Shown here piece by piece: positions 46,589 through 54,715 of a stretch of 64,000 nucleotides of DNA (positions are counted from its first letter, which is position 1; every line of letters begins with the position of its first letter). Origin of the DNA: Sphingomonas radiodurans (GTDB taxonomy: Bacteria; Pseudomonadota; Alphaproteobacteria; Sphingomonadales; Sphingomonadaceae); contig NZ_CP086594.1 of the NCBI RefSeq assembly GCF_020866845.1, positions 868,001 to 932,000 on the forward strand, read 5' to 3'. A program made the translations under genes and the position numbers. Under the pieces are notes generated by a model. That model was not told the origin of the DNA. It saw only the letters and a program-made list of their open reading frames with translations, and did no database searches.

Positions 46589-47491
46589 TCAAGCCAGCGC
46601 CACCGGCTCCCGCACCGCCCGCCGAATCACGTCGGCATAGCCGCGCGAAACGCACGAAAATCCGTCGTAATAGCCGCGCGCCACCAGCAGCCGGTGCATC
46701 TCGCCCAGCCGATACGGCGGCACCCCGGCGGCGAGGTGATGCTCGAGATGATAATGAACATGGTTCGGCGCGACGAACAGCCGCTCCCACCAATGCGCCA
46801 CCGTCGTCGAGGTATTGCGCCGCGGATCGAGGTCGCCGCGCTCCTCGGCGACGCCATGTTCGCCGATCTGCCGCAGCCGCACGATCGCCGGGTACACGAA
46901 CAGCAGCGCGACCCACCACAAGCCATAGGCCCACCAGCCCCCCGCCAGCGCCAGCACCGCGAACAGCCCGACATGGAACGCCACCCACGGCCATTGCGCG
47001 CGCAGATCGAAGTTGCGCAACTCGCGCATCAGATCGCGCACCCCAGTCCGCCCGGTCAGGTCGCGCGCGAATTTGCGGCGCAGCGACTCGCCCAGGATCG
47101 GATAGGCGCGCACGAAGCCGATGTCGGGATCCTGCGGCGTCCCAGCATAGCGATGATGCTTCAGATGATAGCTGCGATACTTTGCCAGCGACGTGTTCAT
47201 CGGATGCCCCGCCAGCCACTGCCCGACGCGCTCGTTCGTCTGCCGCGAGGCGAACAGCGCGTGATGTGCGGTATCATGCACGATGATGCCCAGCCCCAGC
47301 TGCCGCCCGGCGATCAGCAGTACCGCCAGCACGATCGTCAGCGGATTGGGCCACGCGATCGCCAGCGCGAAGGCCGCCGCGATGATCACCCAGTTCACCG
47401 CGACGATCCACGCCCCGCGCAGGCTCGACGGCCGCATCAGCGCCGCCAGCTCTTCCTTGGACACATAGTCGGTAAGTGGTGCAGGCTTCAT
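46589..47491 (-). CDS. Fatty acid desaturase family protein
   Basis: The 300-residue membrane protein has the three histidine boxes of di-iron desaturases: HDTAHH near 72-77, HLKHHRYAG near 110 and HYHLEHHLAAG near 240. Two hydrophobic pairs of helices lie between them. The family includes fatty-acyl desaturases and hydroxylases. It is divergent from the PaaX-like regulator with a 52-base shared promoter region, so it may be its target. Confidence 0.92.
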   Translation of the reverse strand: MKPAPLTDYVSKEELAALMRPSSLRGAWIVAVNWVIIAAAFALAIAWPNPLTIVLAVLLIAGRQLGLGIIVHDTAHHALFASRQTNERVGQWLAGHPMNTSLAKYRSYHLKHHRYAGTPQDPDIGFVRAYPILGESLRRKFARDLTGRTGVRDLMRELRNFDLRAQWPWVAFHVGLFAVLALAGGWWAYGLWWVALLFVYPAIVRLRQIGEHGVAEERGDLDPRRNTSTTVAHWWERLFVAPNHVHYHLEHHLAAGVPPYRLGEMHRLLVARGYYDGFSCVSRGYADVIRRAVREPVALA

Positions 47492-47524
47492 CGCGCAGAT
47501 CCCGACGGCTGTTCTTGATCAGGA

Positions 47525-47563
47525 TGTAACGTATAATGCCGGCATGAGTCAATTCGTGTTACA
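47525..47563 (+). promoter_or_regulatory. Consensus -10 box and inverted repeat at the PaaX-like gene start
   Basis: A perfect TATAAT (47532-47537) ends six bases before the ATG at 47544, so transcription would begin at or next to the start codon. TGTAAC (47525-47530) and GTTACA (47558-47563) form an inverted repeat that brackets the -10 box and the start codon. No Shine-Dalgarno sequence is present. The region also lies next to the divergent desaturase start. Confidence 0.5.
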
Positions 47564-48344
47564 AGACTGGCGAGCCCCCGTATCGGCCCGCAGCCTCGCG
47601 CTCGGCTTCCTGTCGACCGCGCACAGCCCGATGCGCGTCGCGGATCTCGTCCGCCGCGCCGACGTCATGGCGATCGACGGCGCCGCCATGCGCGTCGCGC
47701 TCGGCCGGCTGTGCCGCGAAGGCGTCGTGCAGCAGGTGGAGCGCGGCCGCTACGCGATCGGCCCCGCCGGCGCAGCGCTCGACCGGCGCGCGCGCGGCTG
47801 GAGCGAGGCGCCGCGCCGCGTGCGCGCGTGGGACGGCCGCTGGACGATCATCCTCGCCGAACATCTCGGCCGCAGCGATCGGCGCCAACTCCGCCGCCGC
47901 GAGCGCGCGCTGCTGCTCCACGGCTTCGCGCCGACGACCGCCGCGGCCTGGGTGCGCCCCGACAATCTCGGGCAGCCGCTCCCCGATCTCGTCGCTGACA
48001 TGCACGCGATCGGCCTAGATGCCGCCGCAGTGGCGCTCGGCAACACCGCCGCGCTGCCCGCCGAAGACGCGGCATGGCGCGCGCTCTGGCCGGCCGAACC
48101 GCTCGAAGCGAGCTACCGGCAGTGGATCGCCGAAATGGCCGTCAGCCTCGCCCGTCTGCCCACCCTGTCGCGCGACGCCGCGGCACGCGAGACGCTGCTG
48201 CTCGGCCAGTCGGTAATCCGCGCGATCAACCGCGATCCGCTGCTCCCCGCGGCGCTCGTCGACGTGTCGCTCCGCGACGAACTGGTCGCCGCGATGCGTC
48301 GCTACGATGCGGCTGGGAAAGCCTGTTGGGCGACGATCGACTGA
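47544..48344 (+). CDS. PaaX-like transcriptional regulator
   Basis: The 266-residue protein has an N-terminal winged helix (VADLVRRADVMAIDGAAMRVALGRLCREGVVQQVERGRYAIG), then the PaaX middle domain with RVRAWDGRWTIILAEH and the C-terminal PaaX domain. PaaX represses phenylacetate catabolism and responds to phenylacetyl-CoA. No paa genes are nearby, so this member probably senses another acyl-CoA. Its gene is divergent from the desaturase and precedes an acyl-CoA dehydrogenase on the same strand. Confidence 0.88.
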   Translation: MSQFVLQDWRAPVSARSLALGFLSTAHSPMRVADLVRRADVMAIDGAAMRVALGRLCREGVVQQVERGRYAIGPAGAALDRRARGWSEAPRRVRAWDGRWTIILAEHLGRSDRRQLRRRERALLLHGFAPTTAAAWVRPDNLGQPLPDLVADMHAIGLDAAAVALGNTAALPAEDAAWRALWPAEPLEASYRQWIAEMAVSLARLPTLSRDAAARETLLLGQSVIRAINRDPLLPAALVDVSLRDELVAAMRRYDAAGKACWATID

Positions 48345-48421
48345 TCCCGCGCGCACAATAACGGTGGCCGAAGCGCCATGCTGTTCCTATCGCGAACGCC
48401 AGATGCGGGTGGAGGGTTTGG

Positions 48422-49582
48422 ATGAGCAGCAACTGGCCGGATTATTCTGACATTCGCGGCGAAGTCGCCAAATTGTGCGCCGGCTTCCCCGGCCAATATT
48501 GGCGCGAAAAGGATCGCGAGCGCGTCTACCCCACCGAATTCGTCGACGCGCTCACCACCAGCGGCTTCCTCTCGGTGCTGATCCCCGAGGAATATGGCGG
48601 CGCCGGCCTCCCGCTCTCGGCCGCGGCCGCGATCCTCGAGGAGATCCAGCAGCAGGGCGCCAACGGCGGCGCGTGCCACGCGCAGATGTACGTCATGGGC
48701 ACGATCCTGCGCCACGGCAGCGAGGAGCAGAAGCAGCGCTATTTGCCCGACGTCGCCAGCGGCAAGCTGCGCCTCCAGGCATTCGGCGTCACCGAGCCGA
48801 CCAGCGGCACCGACACCGGTTCGCTCAAGACCTTCGCGCGCCGCGATGGTGATCGCTACATCGTCTCGGGCCAGAAGATCTGGACCAGCCGCGCGCTCCA
48901 GTCGGATCTCATGGTCCTCCTCGCGCGCACCACCCCGCAGGATCAGCTCACCAAGCGCACCGATGGTCTCTCGGTCTTCCTCGTCGACATGCGCGAAGCG
49001 CTGAAGGAGGGCATGACGATCCGACCGATCCAGACGATGATGAACCATTCGTCGACCGAGGTCTTCTTTGACGACGTCCCCGTCCCCGCCGCGAACCTGA
49101 TCGGTGAGGAAGGCAAGGGCTTCAAGTACATCCTGTCGGGCATGAACGCCGAGCGCGCGCTGATCGCCGCCGAGTGCATCGGCGACGCCAAATGGTTCAT
49201 CGAAAAGGCCACCGCCTACGCCAATGAACGCAAGGTGTTCGGCCGCCCGATCGGCCAGAACCAGGGCATCCAATTCCCGATCGCGCGCGCCTATGCCCAG
49301 ATGCGCGCCGCCGAGCTGCTGACGCACGAGGCGATCCGGCTGTACGAGGCGGGCGAGAATTGCGGTGCCGAGGCGAACATGGCCAAGATGCTCGCCGCCG
49401 AGGCAAGCTGGGCCGCTGGCGAGGCGTGCATCCAGACGCATGGCGGCTTCGGATTCGCAGAAGAGTACGACGTCGAACGCAAGTTCCGCGAAACCCGCCT
49501 CTATCAGGTCGCACCGATCTCGACGAACCTGATCCTGTCATTCGTCTCGGAACACGTGCTGGGCCTGCCCCGCTCGTTCTGA
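48422..49582 (+). CDS. Acyl-CoA dehydrogenase with atypical catalytic position
   Basis: The 386-residue flavoprotein has the standard fold: PEEYGGAGLPLS, FGVTEPTSGTDTGSLKTFARR, GQKIWTSRA, ERALIAAECIGDAKWFIEKATAYANERKVFGRPIG and IQTHGGFGFAEEYDVERKFRETRLY. At the usual catalytic-glutamate site (YEGT) it reads YQVAPIST, so the base is Gln there. Related bacterial enzymes with this end exist, and the base may come from elsewhere, as in isovaleryl-CoA dehydrogenase. It lies 77 bases downstream of the PaaX-like gene and is a likely target. Confidence 0.93.
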   Translation: MSSNWPDYSDIRGEVAKLCAGFPGQYWREKDRERVYPTEFVDALTTSGFLSVLIPEEYGGAGLPLSAAAAILEEIQQQGANGGACHAQMYVMGTILRHGSEEQKQRYLPDVASGKLRLQAFGVTEPTSGTDTGSLKTFARRDGDRYIVSGQKIWTSRALQSDLMVLLARTTPQDQLTKRTDGLSVFLVDMREALKEGMTIRPIQTMMNHSSTEVFFDDVPVPAANLIGEEGKGFKYILSGMNAERALIAAECIGDAKWFIEKATAYANERKVFGRPIGQNQGIQFPIARAYAQMRAAELLTHEAIRLYEAGENCGAEANMAKMLAAEASWAAGEACIQTHGGFGFAEEYDVERKFRETRLYQVAPISTNLILSFVSEHVLGLPRSF

Positions 49583-49626
49583 GAACGATCGATGCCTGAA
49601 CCACGCCACACGGACCGCGTTAAGCA

Positions 49627-49848
49627 ATGATGCCGCAAGCCAATCTGCCCGCCCTCACCACCGTCCCAGCCCCCGCCCCGGTCTATCACCGCGGCAAGAT
49701 CGCGCTGCGGATCGGCCGGCGGACGAAGCTCAGCGTCGGCGTGACGGTGACGAGCCAGGGCCTGCTCGCGATCGGCGCGCTCGTCTCGTCGATCCTGCTC
49801 TCCACCGCAGTGATCGTCAGCGTCGCGGTGCGCGCCGACAAAAGCTGA
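49627..49848 (+). CDS. Small membrane protein, unknown
   Basis: The 73-residue protein has a basic middle segment (HRGKIALRIGRRTKLS) followed by one C-terminal membrane helix (LLAIGALVSSILLSTAVIVSVAV). It might be a tail-anchored protein. There is no recognisable family. It lies 44 bases after the acyl-CoA dehydrogenase. Confidence 0.5.
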   Translation: MMPQANLPALTTVPAPAPVYHRGKIALRIGRRTKLSVGVTVTSQGLLAIGALVSSILLSTAVIVSVAVRADKS

Positions 49849-49899
49849 CGGCACGCGTACCGGTTGCGCGCGGCCAGCCATCGCGATAATCGTCATCCG

Positions 49900-50085
49900 T
49901 CGGCACCGGTGGTGTCGGCACTCGCGCCGGTACCGGGAACGCAGTGCGAATCTGCGGCTGACCCTGCAACTGTAAGCGGCGAGCATGGCGTGCAAGCGGG
50001 CCGGCAACGGCGCGCGGCCACTGGGGCACCCCCCGGGAAGGCGCATGACATGCGGTGACCCGCGAGCCAGGAGACCGACCGACCG
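49900..50085 (+). promoter_or_regulatory. Cobalamin riboswitch
   Basis: The conserved core reads GGGAAcgcagtgcgAA at 49934-49950, then CCTGCAACTGTAA, a variant of the B12-box region, at 49962-49974. CCACTGGGGCACC and CCGGGAAGGCG follow near 50018-50043, and GCGAGCCAGGAGACC closes the element at 50061-50075. These match the AdoCbl-riboswitch consensus. A further hairpin, GGCGTCCG 50193-50200 with CGGACGCC 50226-50233, lies between the riboswitch and the gene start and may be part of the expression platform. It controls the membrane protein and BtuF-like genes downstream. Confidence 0.93.
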
Positions 50086-50262
50086 CGATGTCGCTCTTGT
50101 CGGGTCCATGGGATCGGCCCGGCGCGAACCCCAATTCGTCTGGGCGACGAACATGCGGCGGGGGCCGCACCGATGCGGGGCGAGGAGGACGCGGCGTCCG
50201 TCCACCGCCCGGTCGGCCGTTCGCGCGGACGCCCCTGCCTGGTCGCTCGGCGCCGCGGGACG

Positions 50263-50793
50263 ATGATGATGACGACACAATTCAACACCACCCTCTGGAC
50301 GGTCACGCTCGCCGCGGCCGCCGTGCTCGGCTCGCTCGCGACGGCCTGCATGATGCCATTCGTCGCGCTGGCCACGATCGCCGCGAAGACGCTGCCGCGT
50401 GGCCAGGCCGTGATCGCGGTGCTCGGCGCCTGGGCGGCAAACCAGTTCCTCGGCTTCGCGCTGCTCGGCTATCCGGTCGATGGCTATGCGATCGGCTGGG
50501 GCCTCGCGCTCGGCGCCGCAAGCCTCGCCGTCATCCCGCTGGTCCGCCGCCTCGGCGGCACTGGCCTCATACGCCTGGCGGTGGCGTTCGTCGCCGCATT
50601 CGCCGTCTGGGAGGGCCTGCTGTTCGCCTTCGCGCTCGCGTTCGGCGGCACCGACACCTTCACCCCAGCGATCGTCCTGCGGCTGTTCGCGAACGACGCG
50701 CTGTGGCTCGCCGTCCTCACCGGCCTGCATCTCGTCGCGACGCTCGGTGCGCCGCAGCTGTTCGGGAACTCGCGCTTTATCCGGCTGGGCTGA
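50263..50793 (+). CDS. Polytopic membrane protein under cobalamin riboswitch control
   Basis: The protein of about 176 residues has five or six predicted membrane helices: VTLAAAAVLGSLATACMMPFVALATIAA, AVIAVLGAWAANQFLGFALLGYPV, GWGLALGAASLAVIPLV, LIRLAVAFVAAFAVWEGLLFAFALAFGG and LRLFANDALWLAVLTGLHLV. Size and helix number are similar to S-components of ECF vitamin transporters, but I cannot identify the family. Three ATG codons follow each other (50263-50271) after GGGA. Its stop overlaps the start of the BtuF-like gene as TGATG. Its location makes cobalamin or corrinoid transport the likely role. Confidence 0.75.
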   Translation: MMMTTQFNTTLWTVTLAAAAVLGSLATACMMPFVALATIAAKTLPRGQAVIAVLGAWAANQFLGFALLGYPVDGYAIGWGLALGAASLAVIPLVRRLGGTGLIRLAVAFVAAFAVWEGLLFAFALAFGGTDTFTPAIVLRLFANDALWLAVLTGLHLVATLGAPQLFGNSRFIRLG

Positions 50794-51719
50794 TGGCCGC
50801 GCATCCGCGAGTCGTATCGCTGCTGCCGAGCGCGACCGAGATCGCCGTCGCGCTGGGGCTCGGCGAGCAATTGCTCGGCCGCTCGCATGAATGCGATTAC
50901 CCGCCGTTCGTGAAGGCGCTGCCCGTCCTCACCTCGACGAAGCTCGAAAAGGGGCTGACCTCGATCGAAATCGACCGGCGCGTGCAGGAGATCGTGCGCC
51001 AGGGCCTGTCGGTCTATGCCGTCGACGCCGAGGCGTTGCGCGCGCTCAAGCCCGACGTGATCCTCACCCAGTCGCAATGCGCGGTCTGCGCGGTGACGCC
51101 CGCCGACCTTGAAGAGGCGCTGTCCGCCTGGGTCGGCACCGCGCCGCACTTGCTGTCGCTCGCCCCCGACGATCTCGGCGATGTCTGGGGTGACATCGGT
51201 CGCGTCGGCGCCGCGGTCGGCGCGGAGGATCGCGCCGTCGAGGTGGTCGCCGATCTGCGGCTGCGCATGGCCGCGCTGGAGGATCGCGCGCGCCAGCGCG
51301 GCACGCGGCCGACGATCGCCGCGATCGAGTGGATCGAACCGCTGATGGCCGCCGGCAACTGGGTGCCCGAACTGATCGAGATCGCCGGCGGCACGCCGCT
51401 GTTCGCCACCCCCGGCCAGCATTCGCCATGGCTCGAATGGCAAGCGCTGCTCGCCGCCGATCCCGACATCATCGTCATGATGCCGTGCGGCTATCGCGTG
51501 CCGCAGACGATGATCGACATGGCCCCGCTCGCGTACCGCCAGGATTGGCGCTCACTGCGCGCGGTGCGCGAGGGGCGCGTGTTCGTCACCGACGGCCAAT
51601 ATTTCTTCAACCGCCCCGGCCCGCGACTGGTCGAATCCGCCGAGATTATCGCCGCCTGCATCGAAGGCACCGACGACACCAGCGGCGAGCAACGCTGGAT
51701 CCGCCTCCCTGCGCAATAG
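50793..51719 (+). CDS. BtuF-like cobalamin-binding protein, no signal peptide
   Basis: The 308-residue protein belongs to the ABC substrate-binding class of COG0614: RVVSLLPSATEIAVALGLGEQLLGRSHECDYPP, then LKPDVILTQSQCAVCAV and PDIIVMMPCGY, with the typical central helix near residues 135-155. BtuF in enterobacteria is periplasmic, but this protein starts MAAHPRVVSLLPSATE with no signal peptide or lipobox. No btuC or btuD gene is adjacent. It overlaps the membrane protein gene and shares its riboswitch. It may bind corrinoid in the cytoplasm, or an unseen upstream start could supply a signal. Confidence 0.88.
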   Translation: MAAHPRVVSLLPSATEIAVALGLGEQLLGRSHECDYPPFVKALPVLTSTKLEKGLTSIEIDRRVQEIVRQGLSVYAVDAEALRALKPDVILTQSQCAVCAVTPADLEEALSAWVGTAPHLLSLAPDDLGDVWGDIGRVGAAVGAEDRAVEVVADLRLRMAALEDRARQRGTRPTIAAIEWIEPLMAAGNWVPELIEIAGGTPLFATPGQHSPWLEWQALLAADPDIIVMMPCGYRVPQTMIDMAPLAYRQDWRSLRAVREGRVFVTDGQYFFNRPGPRLVESAEIIAACIEGTDDTSGEQRWIRLPAQ

Positions 51720-51725
51720 CGCAAC

Positions 51726-51804
51726 GTCACCCCGGCCTCGAGCCGGGGTCCCGCTTCTTCCAGCGGCCGGCGATAGCGGGACCCTGGCTCATGGCCGGGG
51801 CGGC
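51726..51804. repeat. Long imperfect inverted repeat (CACCCCGG family)
   Basis: 30-base arms (51726-51755 and 51775-51804) pair with about five mismatches around a 19-base loop. The element belongs to the same family as the perfect copy at 61001-61086. It could act as a transcript end between the BtuF-like and feruloyl-CoA synthase genes. Confidence 0.75.
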
Positions 51805-51875
51805 GAAACGAATTACGCACTAGGCGCCACTAATACGAACGGCTTATACTGGGTCAAAACATTGGAGAGACCCAG

Positions 51876-53732
51876 ATGGCCACCGCGCCGGCAGCCCCAA
51901 CGCCGCCTCCGTTCAAACGCTTCCCCCAAAAGGGCCCCGACGTCGCCGTCGAGCATCGCCCCGACGGGACGATCCTGGTCCGCTCGAACCATGCGATGGC
52001 GCAGGCGGCGCAATCCGTGCCGCACCTGCTCGCCGATCAGGCCGCCAGCACGCCCGATCGCCCGATGCTGATGCAGCGCGCGCCCGGCCACGGGGCGTGG
52101 CAGGGCGTCACCTATGCCGAGGCGAAGCGCGCGGCGGACGGAGTCGCGCAATGGCTGCTCGATCGCGGGCTGGGTGCAGACGACGCGGTGCTGTGCCTCA
52201 GCCCGAATTCGATCAGCCAGGCGCTGCTGATGCTCGGCTGCTACACCGCCGGCGTGCCGATCGCCCCGATCAGCCCCGCCTACAGCCTGATCTCGACCGA
52301 CCACGCCAAGCTCAAGCATTGCTTCGCCACTGTCCGCCCGCGCGTGGTCTTCGCCGAAAATGCCACGCAATTCGCCCGCGCGTTCGACACGCTCCGCACC
52401 CTCGCGCCCGATCTTACCTTCGTCACCGTCGATGGCGGCGACGGCACGATCGCCTTCGCCGATCTCGCCGCGACCTTGCCCACCCCCGCGGTCGACGCCG
52501 CCCGCGGCGCGCTCACTCACGCCACCGTCGCCAAATATCTCTTCACCTCGGGCTCGACGGGAATGCCCAAGGGCGTGCCGCAGCACCAGGGCATGCTCGT
52601 CAACCTGCTCGCCGCGCAGGACGGCCTGCGCGATGATCCCGATCCCGTCGATCACCCGATCTCGCTCGATTGGATGCCATGGAGCCACATCTCGGCGGGC
52701 AACATCCACTTCAACGGCAACATCAAGGCCGGCGGCACACTGTACATGGACGAAGGCAAGCCCGTCGCTGGCTTGTTCGAAACGACGATCAAGAACCTCT
52801 ACGAAATCTCCCCCAACACCTTCGGCTCGGCGCCTGTCGCCTTCGCGATGCTGGCCGACGCGATGGAGCGCGATCCCGTGCTGCGCCGCGCCTTCTTCAA
52901 GAACCTGCGCTACATGGGCTATGGCGGCGCCACGCTATCGGACGATCTGTATGAACGGATGCAGGCGCTCGCCATCGCCGAGACGGGCGAGCGCCTCCCC
53001 TTCGTCACCATGTATGGCGCGACCGAAACGCAGGGCGTGACAGTGGTACATTGGGCGTCCGAGCGCGTCGGGCTGATCGGCCTCCCGCTGCCCGGCACGA
53101 CGCTGAAACTGGTGCCGAGCGGCGACAAGCTCGAAGTGCGCGTCAAGGGCCCGACCGTCACGACGGGCTACCACAATGATCCCGAAAAGACCGCCGCCGC
53201 CTTCGATGACGAAGGCTATTACAAGCTCGGCGACGCCGCGCGCTTCCTCGATCCCGACCGCCCCGAGGAAGGCCTCGTGTTCGACGGCCGCGTTACCGAG
53301 GATTTCAAGCTCTCGTCGGGCACCTGGGTTTCGGTCGGCACGCTGCGCCCCGACATCGTCGCGGCCTGCTCGCCCTATATCCACGATGCGGTCGTCGCGG
53401 GGCAAGACAAGCCGTTCGTCGCGATCCTCGCCTGGCCCTCGCAAGCCGCGCTCCAGACGCTCGCCGAAGCGGTGCCCGGCGCCGACCCGATCCCGACGCT
53501 CGAAGGCCTAGTCGCCGAGAAACTGGCAGCGTTCAACGCCGAAGCCGGCGGCGGCTCCCGCCGCGTCGGCCGCTTCACGATCCTGCGCTCGCCGCCCTCG
53601 ATCGACGCCGGCGAGATCACCGACAAGGGCTACGTCAACCAGCGCGCCACCCTCACCGCCCGCGCCGATTTCGTGACCGCACTCTACGCCGACGAGGTGA
53701 CAGAGGGTGTGATCGACCTGCGCGGCAGCTGA
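51876..53732 (+). CDS. Feruloyl-CoA synthase-like acyl-CoA ligase
   Basis: The 618-residue ANL-family adenylating enzyme has the core motif YLFTSGSTGMPKGV near residue 223, then MYGATETQG and KLGDAARFLDPDRPEEGLVFDGR. The pair LDWMPWSHISAGNIHFN and the C-terminal SSGTWVSVGTLRPDIVAACSP are typical of feruloyl-CoA synthetase (fcs), in place of the usual K-S-G-G-E-W-I-S. Family members activate ferulate and related hydroxycinnamates with ATP and CoA. Adjacent dehydrogenases could then shorten the side chain. A GGAGAG site precedes the ATG. Confidence 0.88.
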   Translation: MATAPAAPTPPPFKRFPQKGPDVAVEHRPDGTILVRSNHAMAQAAQSVPHLLADQAASTPDRPMLMQRAPGHGAWQGVTYAEAKRAADGVAQWLLDRGLGADDAVLCLSPNSISQALLMLGCYTAGVPIAPISPAYSLISTDHAKLKHCFATVRPRVVFAENATQFARAFDTLRTLAPDLTFVTVDGGDGTIAFADLAATLPTPAVDAARGALTHATVAKYLFTSGSTGMPKGVPQHQGMLVNLLAAQDGLRDDPDPVDHPISLDWMPWSHISAGNIHFNGNIKAGGTLYMDEGKPVAGLFETTIKNLYEISPNTFGSAPVAFAMLADAMERDPVLRRAFFKNLRYMGYGGATLSDDLYERMQALAIAETGERLPFVTMYGATETQGVTVVHWASERVGLIGLPLPGTTLKLVPSGDKLEVRVKGPTVTTGYHNDPEKTAAAFDDEGYYKLGDAARFLDPDRPEEGLVFDGRVTEDFKLSSGTWVSVGTLRPDIVAACSPYIHDAVVAGQDKPFVAILAWPSQAALQTLAEAVPGADPIPTLEGLVAEKLAAFNAEAGGGSRRVGRFTILRSPPSIDAGEITDKGYVNQRATLTARADFVTALYADEVTEGVIDLRGS

Positions 53733-53746
53733 TCCGGCCCCTCACC

Positions 53747-53874
53747 GTCACCCCAGCGAAAGCTGGGGTCGCACTGTTGCGGGGCATGCCGCTCGCCCAA
53801 CTCCTCGTCATGCCGGCCTCGTGCCGGCATGACGAGGTAGTGCCGCATGCGATCCCAGCTTCCGCTGGGATGAC
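53747..53874. repeat. Nested inverted repeats between two convergent genes
   Basis: Outer 27-base arms (53747-53773 and 53848-53874, three mismatches) enclose a perfect inner 15-bp palindrome with arms 53803-53817 and 53823-53837 and a 5-base loop. The whole can fold as a long cruciform. It lies between the ends of the feruloyl-CoA synthase and the convergent NAT gene, where bidirectional termination would make sense. Confidence 0.75.
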
Positions 53875-53887
53875 GATCGCGGACGGA

Positions 53888-54715
53888 TCAAAACAACCCC
53901 AGCGCCGCCACTTCTTCCGCCGACAGCGCGATTCCGAACATCAGCCCCAGCCGCATCCGATACACCCGCGGATCATCGATCGTCCCCGCGGCCTCCTCCG
54001 CCCCCGCACGCCGGCGATACGCCCGGTCAGTCAGGCTCGCGAAGCCATGCGGCAACACGATGCTCGCCAGCCGAAGCGTCGTGAACCGCCCGTCCGGCAC
54101 GGTCGAGGTCCAGTGGTTCGCCACCGCCAGATCCGCCGGCCACACCTCGTTGGTGGTGAAGCTGAACTGCGGCTGGAACCCCTCGCCCCCGCCGCGCCCG
54201 TCGGTCGAGCCCGGCTCGCCATCACGCGCCAGCATCCAGCTGTGCGTATCATCACGCGTCAGCCGAAACCGCGCACCGTCCTTCGCTTCGGCTTCCGCAC
54301 CATCGACCAGCGGCAGCGGCGGGGCATAGCTGCCGCCAAACCCGGCGTCGGCAATCCAGGCCTGCCCGTCGATCGTCACCAGGCTCAACGTGTGCGACAG
54401 CGGCGGCACGCCGTCGCCGTTCAGCCACACCCGCGCCAGCAACGGCCGCGCGTCGAACCCCAGCGCATGCAGCGCATCGAGGAACAGCCGGTTCTGCTCG
54501 AAACAATAGCCGCCACGCGCCGCCACTACGAGCTTGCCGAACACCGCGTCGGACGAGATGTCGATCCCCCGCCCCAGCGCCACGTCGAGGTTCTCGAACG
54601 GGATCGTCAGCCGATGCGCGCGCTGCATCGCCGCCAGCCCGAGATGATCCAGCGTCGGTCGCGCCGGCAGCCGGATACGGTCGAGATAGGTCGGCAAGTT
54701 GAACGCCGAACTCAC
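53888..54715 (-). CDS. Arylamine N-acetyltransferase
   Basis: The 275-residue protein has the NAT catalytic triad: Cys in ARGGYCFEQNRLF near residue 69, His in PPLSHTLSLV near 108 and Asp in WIADAGFGGSYAP near 123. NATs transfer acetyl from acetyl-CoA to arylamines or hydrazines. The gene starts with GTG, overlapping the upstream acyl-CoA dehydrogenase stop as GTGA, so the two are coupled. I did not use the longer frame because it runs into that dehydrogenase. Confidence 0.93.
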   Translation of the reverse strand: MSSAFNLPTYLDRIRLPARPTLDHLGLAAMQRAHRLTIPFENLDVALGRGIDISSDAVFGKLVVAARGGYCFEQNRLFLDALHALGFDARPLLARVWLNGDGVPPLSHTLSLVTIDGQAWIADAGFGGSYAPPLPLVDGAEAEAKDGARFRLTRDDTHSWMLARDGEPGSTDGRGGGEGFQPQFSFTTNEVWPADLAVANHWTSTVPDGRFTTLRLASIVLPHGFASLTDRAYRRRAGAEEAAGTIDDPRVYRMRLGLMFGIALSAEEVAALGLF

